Positions 52,297 to 60,953 of a stretch of DNA of 64,000 bases are shown piece after piece. Position 1 is the first letter of the stretch, and every line of letters begins with the position of its first letter. This stretch comes from Nocardia abscessus NBRC 100374. GTDB taxonomy: Bacteria > Actinomycetota > Actinomycetes > Mycobacteriales > Mycobacteriaceae. The position numbers and the translations under genes were made by a program. Where the stretch lies: the NCBI RefSeq assembly GCF_000308455.1, contig NZ_BAFP01000096.1:1-64000 (forward strand), written 5' to 3'. Below the pieces are notes generated by a model. That model was not told the origin of the DNA, did no database searches, and was given only the letters and a program-made list of their open reading frames with translations.

Positions 52297-52630
52297 ACAG
52301 GTCATCCACGCGAGCAACTCGACCGCCTCGCCGACCGAGGACACCCGATGACGCGATCGGCGGCGACGCGTTCACCACCATCGTGGCCAGGGCGAAGCGT
52401 ACGTCGTCGCCCAGCGCGTTTGATGCCCTCGTCCACGTCATGTCCCGTGGTATTCGGCCGAGGTGACGGTCTCCGCACCCGCGAGGATCTCGGCCGCGAT
52501 CGGAGTTCCCTCGAGATCCGAAGCCGTTCGAACGGATCAGGAGACATCCCCGCACGACAGCGGGCGGGGTGTCGGTGGGTGGGGATACGCTGTGCCGCAC
52601 AGTGCCCGAGCCGAGTCAGGGGGTTGTCGC
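52297..52630. other. Gap before the HTH/nuclease-like gene
   Basis: About 330 bases with no convincing frame, tRNA or repeat. The promoter for the gene at 52631 should lie at the right end. Confidence 0.5.
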
Positions 52631-53860
52631 GTGACGATCAGTGCGGAGGTCGCGCAGGGAGCGGCGCCCGATGACGACGATCCCGAATCGCTCGATCTGC
52701 GCGACGACATCTCCTTCGAGCTCGAGGAGGTCAACGAGGTGCTCGGCGAGTTGATCGCGCTACGCGCCGACCAGAAGGCCAAGGACGGCGACCTGCTGAC
52801 GGCTCGGCTCGGGGTCGGTGGTGAGAAACCCGAAACGCTGGCGCGCATCGGCGCGCGTTACGACCTCTCCCGCGACCGGGTGCGGCAGCTGCACACCAAA
52901 GCGGTCGGGCAGATGATCCGCATGGCGCAGCTGTCCGGGCATCGCGCCGCGGCGGTACTGTCCGCGCGCTATCCGCTCGACGCCAGGGACCGGCAGCTGG
53001 TGCGCGCGCTGCTGGTGGAGACCTACGCGACCGACACCGACATCGCCGCGACCGAGCTGTCGTACCTGAAGCTGCGGCTGGCCGGGCACCCGGCCGAGGA
53101 CGCGAAACGGATCGCCGGGTTCGTCACCCAGCGCATCGCGGCCTGGCAGAAGAAGACCAACCGGCGGCTGGCGAAGCTGCACGACGCCGAGCCGCGTGCG
53201 GCAAGTCAGCTGAATCCCTGGTTGGGTCAGGTCGATTGGCCCGGTACCGGCGCCTCGGCCGCGGTGCCCACTACCTCCGCGCGCACCGTGGACAGCGACG
53301 ACGACGGCCGCGGCCGCTTCTACCTGGACAAGGTCGGTCGAGATGTGCCGTTCGACTCCGGCTTGGAGGCCAGACTCCTCTGGATCCTCAACGCCAGCGA
53401 CCGGATCGAGACCTTCCAGGAGCACCCCGCGGCGGTCACCTACGATCTCGACGGTGCGGGGCGGCTGCACTATCCGAGCATCGTCGCCCGGCTCACCGAC
53501 GGCCGCACGGTGCTGATCGACGTCGCGCCGCTCGGCCACGTCGGCTTCCACGTCAACCGGGTGAAAGCGGCAGCGGGCCGAGCGCACGCGCACGCCAACG
53601 GCTGGGGGTGGCTGGTCTGGACCGGCAGCCGCATCGGCGTCCCGGATCTGGCGGCGCGCCCGGTCGACCCCACGAGCGAGCAGACGCTGCGCGACCTCCT
53701 CGCGCGCGGACCGGTGCACTGGGCCGCGCTCCGCGAGGTGCGCGCGAGGACCGGCTTGGAACTGCTGGACTTCCTCGCGCTGGTGCTGCGCCACGAATGG
53801 CGATGGGACCGAGCACCCTTCCGGCTCAGCGCACCACCATCGCCGCCGCCAGGAACGTGA
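52631..53860 (+). CDS. Sigma-region-4-like HTH plus degenerate TnsA-like domain
   Basis: 409 residues from the GTG at 52631. Residues 65-95 (ETLARIGARYDLSRDRVRQL) form an HTH like sigma-70 region 4. After a helical middle and a linker (205-228), residues 238-335 resemble the TnsA/PD-(D/E)xK fold: FDSGLEARLLWIL (Glu246), QEHPAAVTYDLDG and HYPSIVARLTDGRTVLIDVAP. The expected PD reads PS (282-283) and (D/E)xK reads DVA, so the nuclease is probably inactive. It could be a regulator or a structural DNA-binding protein. It is convergent with, and overlaps by 35 bases, the CoiA-like gene. Confidence 0.65.
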   Translation: MTISAEVAQGAAPDDDDPESLDLRDDISFELEEVNEVLGELIALRADQKAKDGDLLTARLGVGGEKPETLARIGARYDLSRDRVRQLHTKAVGQMIRMAQLSGHRAAAVLSARYPLDARDRQLVRALLVETYATDTDIAATELSYLKLRLAGHPAEDAKRIAGFVTQRIAAWQKKTNRRLAKLHDAEPRAASQLNPWLGQVDWPGTGASAAVPTTSARTVDSDDDGRGRFYLDKVGRDVPFDSGLEARLLWILNASDRIETFQEHPAAVTYDLDGAGRLHYPSIVARLTDGRTVLIDVAPLGHVGFHVNRVKAAAGRAHAHANGWGWLVWTGSRIGVPDLAARPVDPTSEQTLRDLLARGPVHWAALREVRARTGLELLDFLALVLRHEWRWDRAPFRLSAPPSPPPGT

Positions 53861-54770
53861 CGATCAACAACATCGCGCAGATGGTGATCAGCTGCCAGCG
53901 GCCGATGGTCACCTCGAGGTTGGCGATCGTGTTGCGCAAGGCCTTGTCCAGCCGATCGTGATCGGCGAGCGTGCGCTGAGCGGCGGCGAGGGCGTCGGCC
54001 TTCTCCTGCGCGGCCAGCTCCGCGCGTTCCAGGCGCGTGGTGAGCTTCAGCAGGTGTTTCTGCTTGTCCCGCAACGACTTCCGGGTCACCGCCAGCGAGG
54101 TACGCTGATTGACCAGTTCCTGACGCTGCCGGGCGATCACCGTGGCCTGCGTCTTCGTGTGGTACTCCCAATCGGTCACGGTGGCCCAGCCTCCTGTCCT
54201 CTCGTCCCGATAGCCCCAGACGTACTCGCCGCGCACCCAGCCCGCGATGAACTCGCGTACTTCGACCGGCTCGCGCCGCGGCGCCGCCATCGCGTGCGCG
54301 GTGTCCAGCACGCCGGTGACCGCGCGGTAGTCACAGGCGGCGGGCGCGAAGTCCGCGATGCCCAGCGCGTGCAGGTACGGCACCCAGTAACCGGGTGGGC
54401 ACAGCCACAGGACATCCGTGCAGCCAGCGGCGCGCAGCCGCTCGGTGTGCTCCTGGGCGAGCCCGCGCTCCAGCGGGCCGCCGCGCACCTCGATCGCGTA
54501 CACCCGGTCACCCTTGCGCCAGTACACGTCCACCGGCAGTGTGCCGATGCGCCGATCCACTTCGGCTTCGTCGGCACCGTAGGCGAGCAGCCTGCCACAT
54601 AACCAATACTTCAGCCGCCGCGTATCCCACTGCGCGGCGGAACACTCCGGGCACCCGCAGGCGTATCCGGTTTTCGAACCACGGGTACGGCCGGAAGCCT
54701 CCCCGATACCCAACTCGGCGAGCATCGCTCGGCGCCCGCAGGCGATTTCCGCCCGCTGCTTCGTTCTCAC
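53826..54770 (-). CDS. CoiA-like nuclease domain with coiled coil and C-terminal membrane anchor
   Basis: 314 residues from the GTG at 54770, with GGGGAG seven bases upstream. A cysteine cluster YACGCPEC (38-43) is followed by TLPVDVYWRKGDRVYAIEVRGGPLER (Asp81, Glu94-x-Arg), which resembles the competence CoiA/PD-(D/E)xK nuclease core, then HTERLRAAGCTDVLWLCPPGYWVPYLHALG. A long coiled coil lies at about 205-280 (QRQELVNQRTSLAVTRKSLR) and one helix at the C-terminus (LITICAMLLIVTFLAAAMV). A tail-anchored nuclease facing the cytoplasm is inferred. The Lys of the motif is Arg, so activity is uncertain. Confidence 0.65.
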   Translation of the reverse strand: MRTKQRAEIACGRRAMLAELGIGEASGRTRGSKTGYACGCPECSAAQWDTRRLKYWLCGRLLAYGADEAEVDRRIGTLPVDVYWRKGDRVYAIEVRGGPLERGLAQEHTERLRAAGCTDVLWLCPPGYWVPYLHALGIADFAPAACDYRAVTGVLDTAHAMAAPRREPVEVREFIAGWVRGEYVWGYRDERTGGWATVTDWEYHTKTQATVIARQRQELVNQRTSLAVTRKSLRDKQKHLLKLTTRLERAELAAQEKADALAAAQRTLADHDRLDKALRNTIANLEVTIGRWQLITICAMLLIVTFLAAAMVVR

Positions 54771-55050
54771 GCGACCACTCCCCTGCACAAACCACCGCAG
54801 GCCCGGCGACCTACGCCATAGATCAAGAGTGCGTCAGACTCGGCTACCTCGCCAGCCCGGTTCACCCCGCGCTCGGGTGTGCCACGCGCGAGGCCGATCA
54901 CCGAGGTCGGCGTCGTTCTCTGCGGCACAAGGACTTTCATCATGCCACGGGGTGGCACAGGGCACTTCGGGATCAGTGAATTGACAGTTGCCGCCATCCC
55001 GCGACGCGCCGGGCCGCAGCGTCCTGACGGTTCGCTGCCCACCGCCCGCG

Positions 55051-55236
55051 CCAGCACCAGCGGCAACACCTGCGGCAGCGGCAGCGGCAACACCTGCGCC
55101 AGCGCCAGCGCCAGCGCCAGCGGCAACAGCAGCGGCAGCAGCAGCGGCAGCGGCAACAGCAGCGGCAACAGCAGCGGCAGCAGCAGCGGCAGCGGCAACA
55201 GCAACAGCAGCGGCAGCAGCAGCAGCAGCAGCGGCA
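55051..55236. repeat. GCAGCGGCAACA-type simple-sequence repeat
   Basis: About 185 bases of imperfect hexamer/12-mer units (AGCGGC, AACAGC, GCCAGC). Read on the plus strand it gives Ser/Gly or Ala/Thr runs; on the minus strand, poly-Leu. None of the frames has a convincing start, ribosome site or domain, so I treat the tract as non-coding or as part of an unproven gene. Bases 54771-55050 and 55237-55507 around it also lack clear genes. Confidence 0.85.
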
Positions 55237-55507
55237 CGGCGCGCGGTGGCGATCCGAGCGCGGACTCGCGGACGAGGCCGTTCGGCCGGATAATGACAGA
55301 TCAGATGCGTCGGCGTGTTTTCCGGACAAACCGGGTCGCCGCGTAATCCGCCTGCGTGGGGGTATTTCCGGGGGCCTAGGCTGCTTCGATCAGGTCAAGG
55401 ATCGGTGCGGCGCCGCCCGATTCTTCGCGAGCCGCGGATGTCCAACTGGGCGGATAGAATCGTCCGGCCGAGTGCGAGCTGGGCCGATACGGGGAAGTGG
55501 GTACTGG

Positions 55508-56569
55508 ATGGAGCACGGTCAGCAGACCGGCGAGTCGATCGGCGCGATGTTGTCTGGTATCGCGTCGGCTCTCCGAGAGGTCAGCGAGAAGCTGGACGCC
55601 GTAGCGGCCCGTATCGATGGTGCACAGGCCATCCAGGCCGTGGGGAGCGAACCGACGGTCGAGGGGCGGTTGGCCAAGCTGGAGGCGTGGGCTTTCCGTG
55701 CCGGACAGGATATTTCGGGTCTCGATACCCGGGTGGAGCGCCTGGAGTCCGGCGACGGCCCGGCGCCGGAGGACCGGCAGCCGCCCGCGGAACGTCCAGC
55801 CGTGCCGCTGCCTCGGGCCGCGGGACGGTCGAACGCGCACCGGCAGGAGCGCGTCGGCACCGAGCCCGCGGCGGGCAAGAGCGATTCCCGCGAACCGTCG
55901 GGTGCCCGCAACGGCGCCCGACCGCAGAGCACCCCTCGGGAGCCCGTGCACGCGGCGCCCGAATCGAATTCCGCCGCACAGAACGGCTTCACGCCGCCAC
56001 GCGAGCCCGCGCTGGAGCCCAAGGCCACGGCTGGACAAAGCTTCACCGCGCCCCGCGACTCCGCGTCGAACTTCACCTCCCCTCCGTCGCGTGAGCCCCT
56101 CCAGACCTTCACCCCACCGACGCCGCGGGAACCCCGGTCGCCCTTCACCTCTCCGCCGTCACGTGATCCGAGCACCGGGCAGCACGAGACGTTCGGAGCG
56201 GCACGCGAACCCGCGCCCGCCTCGTACTCCCCGAGCGAGAACGCCGCGTACGAAAGCATCGTCGCGTCCGCCACCAGCGCGAATCACAGCGGCTCGACGA
56301 ACGGTGCGGCGCCGGACGCACCCGGCACGGGGCTCACCGGAGCGCACCGCGCCAGTGAGGAAGACCGGACGCCGGTCGAGAACACGCACGTGGACAAGCT
56401 GCAGGCCATGCTCGACGAGCTCAAGCGCACGGCGGCGGCTCCGCTGGGCCGCTCCGACCTCTTCGAGTCGCCGGGCGACCCGGCTTCGAACGGTTATCCG
56501 TCCGACCGCACCGAGGCGCAGCGCAGGCCGGACGACTACCGGCTATCGAGCCCGCCGCCGGTGTCCTGA
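55508..56569 (+). CDS. Proline-rich protein with N-terminal coiled coil
   Basis: 353 residues from the ATG at 55508. Residues 5-85 are helical, probably a coiled coil (ASALREVSEKLDAVAARIDG, VERLESGDG). From about 85 on it is disordered, rich in Pro, Ser, Ala and Arg. A short motif recurs around 155-225: FTPPREP, FTSPPSREP, FTPPTPREP, FTSPPSRDP. Near the C-terminus DKLQAMLDELKRTAAAPLGR may be a second helix. No signal peptide or membrane segment. I do not recognise a family; the repeats look like binding motifs for a partner domain. Confidence 0.65.
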   Translation: MEHGQQTGESIGAMLSGIASALREVSEKLDAVAARIDGAQAIQAVGSEPTVEGRLAKLEAWAFRAGQDISGLDTRVERLESGDGPAPEDRQPPAERPAVPLPRAAGRSNAHRQERVGTEPAAGKSDSREPSGARNGARPQSTPREPVHAAPESNSAAQNGFTPPREPALEPKATAGQSFTAPRDSASNFTSPPSREPLQTFTPPTPREPRSPFTSPPSRDPSTGQHETFGAAREPAPASYSPSENAAYESIVASATSANHSGSTNGAAPDAPGTGLTGAHRASEEDRTPVENTHVDKLQAMLDELKRTAAAPLGRSDLFESPGDPASNGYPSDRTEAQRRPDDYRLSSPPPVS

Positions 56570-57504
56570 ACGACTTTGACGCGCCGCCGTTTCGGCGGAG
56601 CCGCCGCAGCCGAACGCAGCAGGATCTCCTGGACGAGATCGCGCAGCCAGCGATGCCCTCCGTCGGCGGTGTTGCGCGGATGCCACGCCATACCGATGGC
56701 GACTTCGGGCAGTGGCAGCGGTATCTCGAACGCGCTCAATCCGATCGCGGGCAGGGTGGCGGCGCTCAGCATGGCGGGCGCGGGGCAGACCAGGTCGCTG
56801 CCGCGCACCGCGAACAGCGCGCTGGTCAGGGTGGGCACGGTGGCCACCACCCGCCGGGTACGGCCGTGCAACGCGAGACGGTCGTCGATCGGGCCGTGTG
56901 ACCGGCCGTTGCGCGAGATGCTCAGATGCGGCGCCGCGGCGTACGCGGCGACGGTGACGCGATCGGTGACCAGAGGATGGTCGGCGACGGCCACGCCGAT
57001 CACGCGGTCGGTGAGCACTCTGCGCACGGTGGTCTCCGGGTCGGTGTGGTCGATCACACCCACCTCGAGGTCCACGCGTCCGTCGCGCAGCGCGGCGGTG
57101 CCCTCCAGGGTGTCGGGCAGGAAGCGCAGCGTCACGCCCGGCGCCTGCGCCCGCACCGCGGACAGCAGGGGCCCGGCCAGTTCGGTGAGCACCATGTCGC
57201 CGGCCTGCACCGCGAACGTCCGGCGCAGCGCCGCCGGGTCGAGTTCGTTGCGCGGGGTCAGCAGCGCGCGTCCCTGTTCGACCAGTGTGCTGACTTCGTA
57301 GCGCAATTCCAGTGCCCGTGGCGTCGGCACCAGATTGCGCCCCGCGCGCACCAGCAAGGGGTCGCCGAGCACGCTGCGCAACTTGGCAAGCGTCCGGCTC
57401 ATCGCGGGCGGGGAGGTGTGTAGGCGCTGCGCGGCCAGCGTGACGCTGTTGGTGTCCAGCAGTGCGTCCAGGGCCACGAGGAGATTCATGTCCAGCGCTT
57501 CCAC
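56536..57504 (-). CDS. LysR-family transcriptional regulator
   Basis: 322 residues from the GTG at 57504 (an ATG five codons later is possible). LysR HTH: MNLLVALDALLDTNSVTLAAQRLHTSPPAMSRTLAKLRSVLGDPLLVRAGRNLVPT, then a substrate-binding domain starting near residue 95. Its 3' end overlaps the convergent proline-rich gene by 34 bases. The target is not evident; the neighbour on the other side is a non-coding gap, then a monooxygenase. Confidence 0.94.
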   Translation of the reverse strand: MEALDMNLLVALDALLDTNSVTLAAQRLHTSPPAMSRTLAKLRSVLGDPLLVRAGRNLVPTPRALELRYEVSTLVEQGRALLTPRNELDPAALRRTFAVQAGDMVLTELAGPLLSAVRAQAPGVTLRFLPDTLEGTAALRDGRVDLEVGVIDHTDPETTVRRVLTDRVIGVAVADHPLVTDRVTVAAYAAAPHLSISRNGRSHGPIDDRLALHGRTRRVVATVPTLTSALFAVRGSDLVCPAPAMLSAATLPAIGLSAFEIPLPLPEVAIGMAWHPRNTADGGHRWLRDLVQEILLRSAAAAPPKRRRVKVVQDTGGGLDSR

Positions 57505-57935
57505 CCTTGGATTATCGCCAACGTAACCAGCGACTCCCGGTATTGCGGGGGTGACAACCCAGGGCGAGTCCCATCGCAGCGGCAACGCCCGAGTGGCGTC
57601 GCAGGAAAAAGCACCACCGAGCGCGATATCGCTTCGAGTCACGTACCTCCCCGAGTGTCCGGCAGTCCCTCGACCTCCGCATATGTGCTGAACCAGGTGG
57701 TCACGGCCCCGCGTGAGCTTCCGAGGGACAGCGCTGGAGACGGCATGCGGCACCCGGCCGCGCCGTACTCTGCTCCGCTACCGGACTGCCTTCCCCGAGT
57801 CGTCGGGCGGCGCGGGGCGGATTCGGCAGTCGATGCAAGTGTGCACAGCACCGCCGGAATCGTCCGCTCGAGCCGGAGCCGACGCCGCGGTTCGAACAAT
57901 CGCTCCGTACGCCCGGACGACGGGCTCGCAGCGCC
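57505..57935. other. Gap between LysR gene and flavin monooxygenase
   Basis: About 430 bases. Frames present are arginine/proline-rich and lack homology. The LysR promoter should lie at the left end. No strong hairpin noticed. Confidence 0.5.
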
Positions 57936-59495
57936 CTAGTGGCTGACCCGCCCGCTGTCGCCCTCGTACGGAAGCAGTTCCGCCTCGATCGGGGCGGTCG
58001 GTGGCGCCACGGGACCGGCTCCGGGCTTGCGCCGGGTGCCCAGTCCTCGGTAGGACTCCGGCTTCACCCGCCGGAAGACCTGCGCCGCACGGGTGCGCAG
58101 CGGCAGCCGGAACTTCAGGTCGGCGAGCATCTCATCGATGTTCTGGATGGAGAAGGGGGTGACGGCGGTGCCGCGCGCGTGGCGACCGTGCGTGCGTTCC
58201 TCCATCCAGCGCAGGCGAGCGTCGATCTGCTCGGCGAGTTGCTCCGCGGGTGGCAGGTCGATCCTGCCGGTGAGCAACGCGGCGGTCCAGTGCGCGGCGA
58301 CTTCGGCGTTCAGCGTGCTGATCACCGAGGAGTTGTAGCCGGCGAAGGTCAGGTTCGGGACCTCCAATGGCAGGATCTGGCGGTGCAGGCGGAAGTTGCC
58401 GTGCTCGTCGGTCAGCCTGCGCTGGACGTACGGCGTGAGGAAGGGCACGCGCTGCTGGAAGCCGGTGGCGCAGACCACGACGTCGGCCTGCAATACCTGC
58501 CCGCTGGACAGCCGGACCCCTGGCGCGGCCTTGGGCCCGCCGCCCAGCTCGGTGATCGTCGTGTCCCGGTGCACCGTGATGCGCCCGTTGGCCACCTGCT
58601 CGTAGAAGCCTTCGCTGATGAGGCTGACGGTGCTCTCGGCGATCTCCTCGAACCTGCCGCCGGGCACCAGACCGAGTTCGCGCAGGTGGGAGTGCTTGGT
58701 GGCCAGTTCCTGGATCAGATCGAAGTTGCTGATCCGCACCGATTCGCCCGGGCCGTCCAGGAAGCGGTCCATCCAGCGCGGCCGTAGGTAGTGGAAGTGC
58801 GCCTCGCCGAAACGGGTCAGCATCAGCCGCTCGTAGTCGATCACCCGCGCCAGCTTGCGCGGCATCTTCCAGAACAGCCGCCGGGCCACCACCGAGGTGG
58901 ACGCCGCGACCTCGCTCACCGCGGTGGCGATATCGCAGGCGGACTTGCCATAGCCCACCACGACGACGGACTTGCCGCGCACGGATTCCAGATCGGTGAA
59001 CTCCGAGGAGTGGCACAGCCGCCCGCCGGCCGCGCGGAACCAGTCGGCGCCGCGGTAGTCCGGCATCGACGGTTCGCTGAACACACCGTTGGCGATCACC
59101 AGGTGATCGCACGAGGCCCGGTGAACTCCACTTTCGTCGCGAATTTCCAGCAACCAGCCACTGTCGACCGGATCCGCGGCGACCACCTCGGTGCGCAACC
59201 GCAGATGCTCGGTCAACCCGAAGCGCTCGGCGTAGGCGGCCAGGTAGGCCTGCATGTGCTGTCCGTCGAGGACGCGCGGGTAGTCCGCGGGCATGGGGAA
59301 GTCGGAGAAGTGATACGTGTCCTTGGAGTTCTGCGTTTGCAGTCCCGGGTATCGCCGGGTCACACTCCACACGCCACCGACATCGGGTGTGCGGTCGAAC
59401 ACCTCGACCGGAAAACCCGCCTGTTTCAGCACTTTCGCGCAGGCGAGACCTGCGATACCCGCACCGACGATCCCGATGCGGCTTCCGCTTGTCAT
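57936..59495 (-). CDS. Flavin-containing monooxygenase
   Basis: 519 residues from the ATG at 59495. FAD site RIGIVGAGIAGLACAKVLKQ, GGVWSVTRRYPGLQTQNSKDTYHFSD, NADPH site KSVVVVGYGKSACDIATAV, and ATGFQQRVPFL. This is the FMO/class B pattern with Val-Trp in the GG(T/V)W block. Substrate unknown. It is immediately downstream of, and co-directional with, a cytochrome P450 (gap about 58 bases), so the two oxygenases may act in one pathway. Confidence 0.93.
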   Translation of the reverse strand: MTSGSRIGIVGAGIAGLACAKVLKQAGFPVEVFDRTPDVGGVWSVTRRYPGLQTQNSKDTYHFSDFPMPADYPRVLDGQHMQAYLAAYAERFGLTEHLRLRTEVVAADPVDSGWLLEIRDESGVHRASCDHLVIANGVFSEPSMPDYRGADWFRAAGGRLCHSSEFTDLESVRGKSVVVVGYGKSACDIATAVSEVAASTSVVARRLFWKMPRKLARVIDYERLMLTRFGEAHFHYLRPRWMDRFLDGPGESVRISNFDLIQELATKHSHLRELGLVPGGRFEEIAESTVSLISEGFYEQVANGRITVHRDTTITELGGGPKAAPGVRLSSGQVLQADVVVCATGFQQRVPFLTPYVQRRLTDEHGNFRLHRQILPLEVPNLTFAGYNSSVISTLNAEVAAHWTAALLTGRIDLPPAEQLAEQIDARLRWMEERTHGRHARGTAVTPFSIQNIDEMLADLKFRLPLRTRAAQVFRRVKPESYRGLGTRRKPGAGPVAPPTAPIEAELLPYEGDSGRVSH

Positions 59496-59553
59496 GCGCA
59501 GGAGATTACGTCCCCAGCGGCGCGCAGCAAAGTCGGTCGACCGAATCCGCTCG

Positions 59554-60786
59554 TCAGCGCACCGCGGGCGCACGCACCGCAACGACGGGAAGCTCGTGCA
59601 GACCGCGGATCAGGATGCTCTCGCGCCACCGCAGGTCCGCCTCGTCGACGGCGGGCCGCAGCAGCGGATAGCGCCGCACCAGCCTGGTCAGCGCCACGCG
59701 GGCCTCGAGCCGGGCCAGCCCGGCGCCGAGGCAGTAGTGGATGCCGTGGCCGAAGGCCAGGTGGCCGTTCGCGCCCCGGTCCGGATCGAACGTCGCGGGC
59801 GCCGCGAACTGCCGTTCGTCGCGATTGGCCGACGCGACCGAGACCAGCACCAGTTCTCCCGCAGGGATGACGCTGCCACTCAGCGGGACCGGCGCGGTGG
59901 TGTAACGCAGGGTCGCCGTATTGACCGGTCCGTTGTAGCGCAGCATCTCCTCCACCAGCGGTGCGGCCCTCGTGGGGTCGTCGCGCAGAGCCCGGTAGCG
60001 GGACGGATCGGCCAGCAGTTCGAGCACGCTGTTGCCGATCAGGTTCACCGTGGTCTCGTGGCCCGCGATCAGGATCAGGAACACCATCGAGATCAGTTCG
60101 TCGTGGCTGAGGCGGTCGCCTTCCTCGGTGGCGAGCAGCAGATGTGAGATCAGATCCTCGCCGGGCTCTTCCCGCCGCCGCCGGGCGACCAGTCCGTCGA
60201 AGTAGCCGACGATGGCATCGGTGGCGGTGCGCATGGCCTCCGGTGTGGACATGGCGGTGTCCACGACGGCGGCCGACCACTCCCGGAATCGCGCGCGGTC
60301 CTCGACCGGCACGCCGAGCAGCTCGCAGATCACCGTGATGGGCAGCGGGAACGCGTACTCCGCGAGCAAATCCACCGGCCCGGTGCCCGCCGTGCGGTCG
60401 AGCGCGTCGAGCAGATCGTCCGCGATCGCCACGACCCGCGGCTCGAGGGCCTCCATGCGGGCGGGCGCGAACGCCGGGGTGACGAGTTTGCGCAGCCGCG
60501 AGTGCTGCGGCGGGTCGGCGTTGAGCAGATGATGGCTCAGGCGCTCGTTGGCCGACGCGACGCCGCTGTTGCCCGCGGCCGCTTGCCGCGCATGAGCGCC
60601 CGCCGGGGTATGCGGGTCCTTGCGTACGTCCGGGTGACGCAGCACCTCCTTGGCGGCCTGGTAGTCCACCACCAGCCAGGCGCGAACGCCGGTGCGCAAG
60701 CGGATCTGGTGCACCGGCCCCTCCGCGCGCAACTGCCGGTAGAAGGCATACGGCGTGCGAAAGAAATCCGCTGGCAGCTCTCTCAT
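59554..60786 (-). CDS. Cytochrome P450
   Basis: 410 residues. I-helix FLILIAGHETTVNLIGNSVLE (A/G-G-x-E-T-T), K-helix EEMLRYN (ExxR), heme-binding FGHGIHYCLGAGLARLEARV (FxxGxHxCxG, Cys axial ligand). Soluble bacterial class I type, needing ferredoxin encoded elsewhere. Downstream flavin monooxygenase and divergent MFS transporter suggest a small oxidation/export locus; the substrate is unknown. Confidence 0.97.
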   Translation of the reverse strand: MRELPADFFRTPYAFYRQLRAEGPVHQIRLRTGVRAWLVVDYQAAKEVLRHPDVRKDPHTPAGAHARQAAAGNSGVASANERLSHHLLNADPPQHSRLRKLVTPAFAPARMEALEPRVVAIADDLLDALDRTAGTGPVDLLAEYAFPLPITVICELLGVPVEDRARFREWSAAVVDTAMSTPEAMRTATDAIVGYFDGLVARRRREEPGEDLISHLLLATEEGDRLSHDELISMVFLILIAGHETTVNLIGNSVLELLADPSRYRALRDDPTRAAPLVEEMLRYNGPVNTATLRYTTAPVPLSGSVIPAGELVLVSVASANRDERQFAAPATFDPDRGANGHLAFGHGIHYCLGAGLARLEARVALTRLVRRYPLLRPAVDEADLRWRESILIRGLHELPVVAVRAPAVR

Positions 60787-60953
60787 CCGGCCGGCTCCCT
60801 ACGTTCGCGAGTGTTGTTGCGTCCCTTCGATAGTGACATCGGCCACGGATCACGGCCAGGGTGCCCGATCGGATCATCCGGCCGATCGCCGTCCTCGATC
60901 GCGGCGTCGCGGTTCGGCGCGCGCCGTGGTCACGCTCCGGCTACCCTGCGCCA

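Noticed and set aside
55051..55236. Possible CRISPR array
   Set aside because: Units are contiguous hexamers without unique spacers of constant length and there are no cas genes in the window.
54767..55237. Poly-Leu/Pro frame on the minus strand
   Set aside because: It is produced by translating the simple-sequence repeat; there is no natural sequence beyond the repeat and no ribosome site.
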